DNA of 8,759 nucleotides, from the NCBI GenBank assembly GCA_902797565.1, contig CADBTO010000035.1, forward strand, positions 1-8,759, given 5' to 3'. Shown here piece after piece: positions 5,808-8,759 of the stretch. The translations under genes and the position numbers were made by a program. Origin of the DNA: an uncultured Lachnospiraceae bacterium (GTDB taxonomy: Bacteria; Bacillota; Clostridia; Lachnospirales; Lachnospiraceae). The number at the start of each line of letters is the position of its first letter. The first letter of the stretch is position 1. The notes under the pieces were generated by a model. That model searched no databases. It saw only the letters and a list, made by a program, of their open reading frames with translations, and was not told where the DNA came from.

Positions 5808-7043
5808 TTAGTTTTGTGCGCTTGCTTCGCGCTGCATCACCAGCCGGTAATATGCCTCCAGTTCCTGCGCATCCTTCAGCACCGGTACCGGATAGAGCGG
5901 ATTAGACTCCCTGTCCGCTTTCTCTGCCATCGACGGGATGTCCGCTTCCCGGATGCCGTCGATCTTCTTCGGAATCCCCATGGATTCATTCATCTGCCAG
6001 ATCCAGTCAATAAACTGTTCCGCCGCCTGTGTATCACTGTCCTCAGCCACCACGATACCTGCGATCCGCGCCAGCTTCGCAAGCTTCCGATCCAGGGCCT
6101 TTCCGCGCACATTCTTCCGGTAATCCTCCAGCACATAGGGCAGGACCACCGCGTTCGCCAGCCCGTGCGGCACGCCATACTGCCCGCCAAGGCTGTGTGC
6201 CACGCCGTGGACATAACCCACATAGGAACGCGTGAAGGCAGCTCCCGCACAGAAAGATGCCACCAGCATATCCCGCCTCGCTTTTTCATTCTTCGGATCA
6301 TCATAGGCCGTTTTCAGGCTCTGCTGGATCAGCCGTACCGCGCGTTCCGAGTTCTCGCGGGTATAACGGTTCGTCGAACGGCCAATATACGCCTCCACCG
6401 CATGGGTCAGCGCATCCATCCCCGTTGTTGCCGTCAGATGCGGCGGCAGGCTGTATGTGATCTTCGGATCCAGAACCGCATAATCCGGAATCAGGAAGAA
6501 ATCATTGACCGGGAATTTGTACCTGCTCTCCCCGTCGGTAATGACGGCAGCCAGCGTCGTCTCGCTGCCCGTTCCTGCCGTCGTTGGGACGCAGATCAGA
6601 AGCGGAATCGGCCGCCATACCTTGAGGATCCCGCGCATCTTCTGAATCGAAAGGTCCGGCCGCGCAATCCTAGCTCCGACTGCCTTCGCGCAATCCATCG
6701 CGGATCCGCCGCCGATCGCAATCAGGCTGTCGCATCCCTTCGCCAGGTACAGCTCCCGCGCCGCCTCCACATTCGCAATCGTCGGGTTCGCCACGGTTTC
6801 GTCGAAATACGCATAGGTATATCCTGCGTCCTTCAGAACATTCTTGATCCTGTCCCCCAGTCCCAGTTCTGTAATACCCTTATCCGTCACAATCATCGGC
6901 CTGCGCTTCTTCCGTTTCCGAAGCGCACGTGGAATCCACTCGATGCGCTCAAGAATCCTGGGTTCCCGATATGGCAGAATGGGCAGCGCGATTCGAAAGC
7001 CAAGCTGGAACACGCGGCACCAGATTTTCTTCAATAAATTCAT
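5808..7043 (-). CDS. Iron-type (group III) alcohol dehydrogenase
   Basis: NAD(P)-dependent alcohol/aldehyde oxidoreductase, 411 residues from the chosen start. Landmarks: GGGSAMDCAK (111-120) for the dinucleotide, PTTAGTGSE (153-161), and the four metal ligands Asp210 and His214 in GMDALTHAVEAY, His279 in YVHGVAHSLGG and His293 in VPHGLANAVVLP. The D-x3-H and H-x13-H spacings match the FucO/AdhB family. The open frame runs upstream to 7205, but the extra 54 residues are an arginine-rich shadow crossing the terminator hairpin. The ATG at 7043, preceded by an AGGAG about 11 bases away, begins the family-like N-terminus. Compared with FucO it has extra N-terminal residues (about 1-45) rich in hydrophobic and basic residues, which could be membrane-associating. 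No convincing promoter was seen between it and the glucokinase gene, so it may be read through from there. It probably works with the aldehyde dehydrogenase downstream. Confidence 0.92.
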   Translation of the reverse strand: MNLLKKIWCRVFQLGFRIALPILPYREPRILERIEWIPRALRKRKKRRPMIVTDKGITELGLGDRIKNVLKDAGYTYAYFDETVANPTIANVEAARELYLAKGCDSLIAIGGGSAMDCAKAVGARIARPDLSIQKMRGILKVWRPIPLLICVPTTAGTGSETTLAAVITDGESRYKFPVNDFFLIPDYAVLDPKITYSLPPHLTATTGMDALTHAVEAYIGRSTNRYTRENSERAVRLIQQSLKTAYDDPKNEKARRDMLVASFCAGAAFTRSYVGYVHGVAHSLGGQYGVPHGLANAVVLPYVLEDYRKNVRGKALDRKLAKLARIAGIVVAEDSDTQAAEQFIDWIWQMNESMGIPKKIDGIREADIPSMAEKADRESNPLYPVPVLKDAQELEAYYRLVMQREASAQN

Positions 7044-7095
7044 GATTACATTCTCTCCTCTCTCCACCCCCGCCACAGCTCGTCGTCTAAAGATG

Positions 7096-7130
7096 AAAAC
7101 GACACCGGCGCAACCCCCATCGCGCCGGTG
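7096..7130 (-). terminator. GC-rich hairpin with weak T-tail after the glucokinase gene
   Basis: CACCGGCGC (7130-7122 on the minus strand) pairs perfectly with GCGCCGGTG (7111-7103), a 9-bp stem with a ten-base loop. It is followed on the minus strand by TC G TTTT C (T4 at 7099-7096). It lies about 95 bases after the glucokinase stop and just before the alcohol dehydrogenase leader. The short T-run suggests partial termination, which would allow some read-through into the dehydrogenase genes. Confidence 0.55.
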
Positions 7131-7177
7131 CCTCTCCCTTTTTGCGAATGGCTGCGGATCCTGTACCACAGCCGCGC

Positions 7178-7195
7178 GCCAGCCTGAAGGCCGGC
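7178..7195 (-). other. Small hairpin downstream of the glucokinase stop
   Basis: On the minus strand GCCGGCC (7195-7189) and GGCTGGC (7184-7178) pair over seven positions, one a G.U wobble, around the loop TTCA. There is no T-run after it. It may protect the 3' end of the glucokinase message. The wobble pair favours a minus-strand RNA structure. Confidence 0.35.
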
Positions 7196-7223
7196 AGCCA
7201 AACAATTCTCAGTTCACCTGAGC

Positions 7224-8162
7224 CTATAATACCATCTTCACAGCCCCATACATCCCGGCGTCATTTCCAAGCTTCGCCAGCTCAAAAGCCGCCCCGGCAG
7301 ACGCATGGAATGCCGTCTTTGCAAAATTCTTCTGGATCACGTCAATCAGCATCTGCCCCGCCTTGGACACGCCGCCGCCAATCACGAAGACTTCGGGATC
7401 CACCACGCAGGAAATCAGCGCCAGCGCCGTCCCCAGCTTTTCGCCCACGAACTCCACGATCTCCAGGCTCATATCGTCCCCCTTCTTCGCGCAGTCAAAC
7501 ACCTCTTTCGCAGAGATATACTGTGCGTCCCGAAGCATCGAAGGACGATCGGACTCATTCAGAAGTTCCTGCGCGCGCCGTACGATCCCGGACGCCGAAG
7601 CATACTGCTCCAGATGCCCCTTCTTCCCGCAGCCGCAGGTCATCGTCTCTGCCTTGTTGACCTGCATATGCCCGATCTCGCCGCCTGCGCCAAACGCGCC
7701 CGGGACGATCTTCCCGCCAACGATGATACCGCCGCCCACACCCGTGCCCAGCGTCACCATAACCACATTCTTATGCCCTTTGCCGCCGCCCTGCCACATC
7801 TCGCCGAGCGCCGCCACATTCGCGTCGTTCCCGACCTTGATGTTCTCCATGCCGGTCAGTTCCGCCATCTCCTTTGCAACGTCCACAACGCCCCAGCCCA
7901 GGTTCGCGCATTTGTTTACAACGCTCTCATCCAGAACCGGTCCCGGCACGCCGATGCCGATCCCTTCCACTTCTTCCATCGAGATCTTTTCGTCTCCAAG
8001 CCCCTGCCCCAGCGAGTCTGCAATATCCCCGATGATCAGCTCCCCGCCATTGTCTTTCCGTGTCGGGATCTCCCAGCTTTTGACCAGGTTTCCCGATGTT
8101 TCGAACAATCCGATCTTGACCGTGGTTCCACCCAGATCCACGCCATAAGCATATTTTTTCAT
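7224..8162 (-). CDS. glcK: ROK-family glucokinase
   Basis: Phosphorylates glucose to glucose 6-phosphate with ATP in the cytoplasm, the entry step of glycolysis for non-PTS glucose. The 312-residue length is typical for bacterial ROK glucokinases. Visible motifs: phosphate loop DLGGTTVKIGLF (9-20); catalytic aspartate 113 in GNDANVAALGE; the second phosphate motif VTLGTGVGGGIIVGG (136-150); GEIGHMQV (161-168) with sugar-binding Glu162 and His165; and the zinc motif CGCGKKGHLE (176-185), where the third cysteine of the classical ROK motif is a histidine, as in many Firmicutes glucokinases. The open frame continues 86 codons upstream, but that part crosses a good promoter and a terminator. The ATG at 8162 has GGAGG about 12 bases before it and the normal family N-terminus. 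Other ROK sugar kinases or repressors are alternatives, but there is no DNA-binding domain. Confidence 0.93.
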   Translation of the reverse strand: MKKYAYGVDLGGTTVKIGLFETSGNLVKSWEIPTRKDNGGELIIGDIADSLGQGLGDEKISMEEVEGIGIGVPGPVLDESVVNKCANLGWGVVDVAKEMAELTGMENIKVGNDANVAALGEMWQGGGKGHKNVVMVTLGTGVGGGIIVGGKIVPGAFGAGGEIGHMQVNKAETMTCGCGKKGHLEQYASASGIVRRAQELLNESDRPSMLRDAQYISAKEVFDCAKKGDDMSLEIVEFVGEKLGTALALISCVVDPEVFVIGGGVSKAGQMLIDVIQKNFAKTAFHASAGAAFELAKLGNDAGMYGAVKMVL

Positions 8163-8211
8163 ATTGCTTCGATTCCTCCGTATTAACCCGCAATAACAAA
8201 TACTGCTCGAT

Positions 8212-8240
8212 ATACTAACATACTTTATAGCGCATGTAAA
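8212..8240 (-). promoter_or_regulatory. Predicted extended -10 promoter of the glucokinase gene
   Basis: On the minus strand TTTACA (8240-8235, five of six) and TAGTAT (8217-8212, four of six) are 17 bases apart, and TG at the correct position makes it an extended -10. The perfect 10-bp palindrome CAAAATTTTG (8241-8250) and further A/T runs lie directly upstream and could act as an UP element or operator. The predicted leader is about 45 bases. Confidence 0.6.
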
Positions 8241-8336
8241 CAAAATTTTGCACATTTTTTGGATTTTTTTATGGCAAAATTCCATTTTGGCAGACGCTGC
8301 ACCCGCCGGGGCGGAAATTTCCCTGCGCAGCCCGGT

Positions 8337-8366
8337 GCATGAAAAAACTTCGCATGAAAAAACTCC
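8337..8366. repeat. Two tandem 15-bp units containing A6/T6 runs
   Basis: GCATGAAAAAACTTC (8337-8351) and GCATGAAAAAACTCC (8352-8366) are adjacent copies differing at one base. The second copy includes the T-tail and first stem bases of the minus-strand terminator at 8357-8387, so that terminator is followed by a second T6 tract 15 bases later. Confidence 0.7.
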
Positions 8367-8387
8367 CCAGTCGGCGAACCGGGGAGT
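8357..8387 (-). terminator. Clear Rho-independent terminator with no protein gene directly upstream
   Basis: On the minus strand ACTCCCC (8387-8381) pairs with GGGGAGT (8368-8362) around a 12-base loop, and the stem runs into a T6 tract (8362-8357). It is 195 bases upstream of the glucokinase start and upstream of that gene's promoter. It would therefore end whatever is transcribed from 8388-8551 or read through from the right-edge gene. Confidence 0.75.
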
Positions 8388-8425
8388 CCTTCGCGGCAGC
8401 TCGGCGAAAGCATACCGCACACTGC
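8357..8425 (-). ncRNA. Candidate small RNA or attenuated leader, about 70 nt
   Basis: A consensus -10 box TATAAT (8437-8432) lies on the minus strand, about 45 bases before the base of the terminator stem. The interval holds a first hairpin, CTTTCGC (8410-8404) with GCGAAGG (8394-8388, one G.U pair), immediately followed by the terminator hairpin. No good -35 was found. No ORF with a ribosome binding site is present. It could be an independent small RNA or, with some read-through, a long leader of the glucokinase gene. Confidence 0.35.
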
Positions 8426-8431
8426 AAAAAA

Positions 8432-8437
8432 ATTATA
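8432..8437 (-). promoter_or_regulatory. Consensus TATAAT box of the small-RNA candidate
   Basis: The minus strand reads TATAAT exactly, six of six to the sigma-A -10 consensus, followed by a T7 run. The 16-18-base upstream position offers only poor -35 matches (such as CTGTTT), so activity would need an activator or is doubtful. Confidence 0.35.
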
Positions 8438-8451
8438 CACTTGCGAGAACC

Positions 8452-8485
8452 AAAAACAGGCGCTGCCAGAACGAGCGGCAGCCCC
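8452..8485 (-). terminator. Second terminator-like hairpin in the non-coding stretch
   Basis: On the minus strand GCTGCC (8482-8477) and GGCAGC (8467-8462) pair perfectly around a nine-base loop. Two G-C pairs extend the stem beyond one mismatch. A T5 tract (8456-8452) follows two bases later. It stands between the terminator of the right-edge gene and the TATAAT box, so it may be a back-up terminator or end a further short RNA. Confidence 0.5.
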
Positions 8486-8551
8486 AAAATATTGGCCTGC
8501 GGAGGAAGTACTGGAAATTGGGCAGGAGAATGGAGAACCACTCTGCCGCAT

Positions 8552-8608
8552 AAAAAGACCTGGCCAGCACTGCCTCCCCAAGCCCCCGGCCGGGGAGCGG
8601 CAGCACTG
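8552..8608 (-). terminator. Probable terminator of the right-edge surface-protein gene
   Basis: On the minus strand the arms at 8608-8592 and 8579-8565 pair over about 15 positions, including two G.U wobbles and a two-base bulge, with a GC-rich loop. After eight unpaired bases comes T5 (8556-8552). It begins about 50 bases after the stop codon at 8656. The sequence between (8609-8626) holds further GC-rich palindromic pieces such as CCCCAGCCGGGG. The gap before the T-run makes it a less than ideal terminator. Confidence 0.5.
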
Positions 8609-8655
8609 CTGCCCCCAGCCGGGGAGTCTGATTCAGGGTTTGTTGTGTTTCCGTC

Positions 8656-8759
8656 TTATTTCACGACGACATTGCCCTTCGCGCCGGTATTCTTCTTTGT
8701 GAACACCTTCTTTGCGGAAGTCTTTGCCTTTGCAGGCACCTTCACCGTGATCTTCTTGC
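8656..8759 (-). CDS. C-terminal fragment of a lysine-rich, probably surface or secreted protein
   Basis: Only the last 33 codons are present; the gene enters from the right edge. The visible tail starts KKITVKVPAKAKTSAKKVFT and ends NTGAKGNVVVK before TAA. An ITVKVP beta strand followed by a lysine/alanine-rich helix and a closing beta strand resembles the C-terminal end of large clostridial surface proteins with leucine-rich (BspA-like) or Ig-like repeats. That is an impression from a short piece and not a family assignment. A structured region and terminator-like hairpins follow, so it is probably the last gene of its transcript. Confidence 0.6.
   Translation of the reverse strand, partial: KKITVKVPAKAKTSAKKVFTKKNTGAKGNVVVK

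Larger units (their letters stand above)
5678..5812. mobile_element. Candidate inserted palindromic element between the dehydrogenase genes
   Basis: The 135 bases between two perfect 11-bp direct repeats (TTTGTGCGCTT at 5667-5677 and 5813-5823) consist largely of two inverted repeats and encode nothing. One repeat copy overlaps the ribosome binding site of the aldehyde dehydrogenase gene. The other is in the last codons of the alcohol dehydrogenase gene. The arrangement fits insertion of a small non-autonomous palindromic element (MITE- or REP-like) with target duplication. There are no terminal inverted repeats at the exact edges, so a plain intergenic repeat or chance direct repeat remains possible. 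Confidence 0.35.

Noticed and set aside
5751..7037. 428-codon open frame on the plus strand opposite the alcohol dehydrogenase gene
   Set aside because: The product is rich in Arg, His and Pro with no domain. It is the antisense shadow of a gene with all catalytic residues, and has no ribosome binding site.
7044..7205. 54-residue N-terminal extension of the alcohol dehydrogenase
   Set aside because: It crosses a GC-rich terminator hairpin and has shadow-like composition. The internal ATG at 7043 has a ribosome binding site and gives the family-like N-terminus.
8181..8203. Rex-like sequence (TTGTTATTGCGGGTTAATA on the minus strand) in the glucokinase leader
   Set aside because: The two halves do not have the spacing and symmetry of the Rex consensus TTGTTAANNNNTTAACAA; the similarity is only partial.
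8337..8366. Possible start of a CRISPR-like repeat array
   Set aside because: Only two units, directly adjacent with no spacers, and low complexity.
8163..8420. 86-residue N-terminal extension of the glucokinase
   Set aside because: It crosses a well-spaced promoter and a terminator; ROK glucokinases start directly with the DLGGT region, as at 8162.
8248..8553. 101-codon plus-strand frame starting with TTG
   Set aside because: No ribosome binding site or promoter, no recognisable domain, and antisense to several minus-strand signals.
8225..8581. Minus-strand frames of 90-118 codons in the non-coding stretch, with a repeated FFH-type motif
   Set aside because: They run across two or three terminator hairpins, lack ribosome binding sites, and the repeated motif is just the translation of the tandem T6 repeat.

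Overview
The window looks like a chromosomal segment from a Gram-positive anaerobe of the class Clostridia, most likely Lachnospiraceae or a close relative. This is inferred from the strong AAGGAGG-type ribosome binding sites, the moderate-to-high GC content, the low-GC T-tailed terminators, the Firmicutes-type ROK glucokinase and the style of the partial surface protein at the right edge. No search could be run, so the taxonomy is an inference.

Layout, left to right. (1) The first 96 bases are the N-terminus of an unidentified gene on the minus strand. (2) At 266-3361 a minus-strand pair encodes an ABC exporter: an ATPase (2615-3361) followed by a 775-residue permease with two FtsX-type halves (266-2593), ended by a strong T9 terminator at 181-228. 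Its promoter region (3377-3495) is the most regulated-looking part of the window. It has a well-spaced promoter, a DtxR/IdeR-like metal-repressor box over the -10 region, a second 17-bp operator-like palindrome next to the ribosome binding site, and a terminator-like hairpin just upstream. (3) A divergent plus-strand gene (3675-4283) encodes a small TPR-like protein; its stop codon overlaps that of the next, convergent gene. (4) At 4280-7043 a minus-strand pair encodes an iron-type alcohol dehydrogenase and a class-3 aldehyde dehydrogenase. The 154-base gap between them holds a strong RNA hairpin, a second long inverted repeat, and an 11-bp direct repeat that could be an insertion duplication. 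(5) At 7224-8162 a ROK-family glucokinase has its own extended -10 promoter. (6) About 490 bases without a convincing protein gene (8163-8655) contain three minus-strand terminator-like hairpins, a consensus TATAAT box and a tandem 15-bp repeat, consistent with a small RNA or an attenuated leader. (7) The right edge is the C-terminus of a lysine-rich, probably secreted or surface protein.

How the genes may work together: glucokinase feeds glycolysis. The alcohol and aldehyde dehydrogenases probably interconvert alcohols, aldehydes and acids using NAD(P) (possibly longer-chain aldehydes, which is an inference from the ALDH class). The ABC exporter is a separate unit whose promoter suggests control by metal availability. 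No tRNA, rRNA, CRISPR array, transposase or phage gene was seen. The most interesting candidates are the metal-box promoter of the exporter, the structured and possibly inserted element between the two dehydrogenase genes, and the possible small RNA/attenuator upstream of the glucokinase gene.
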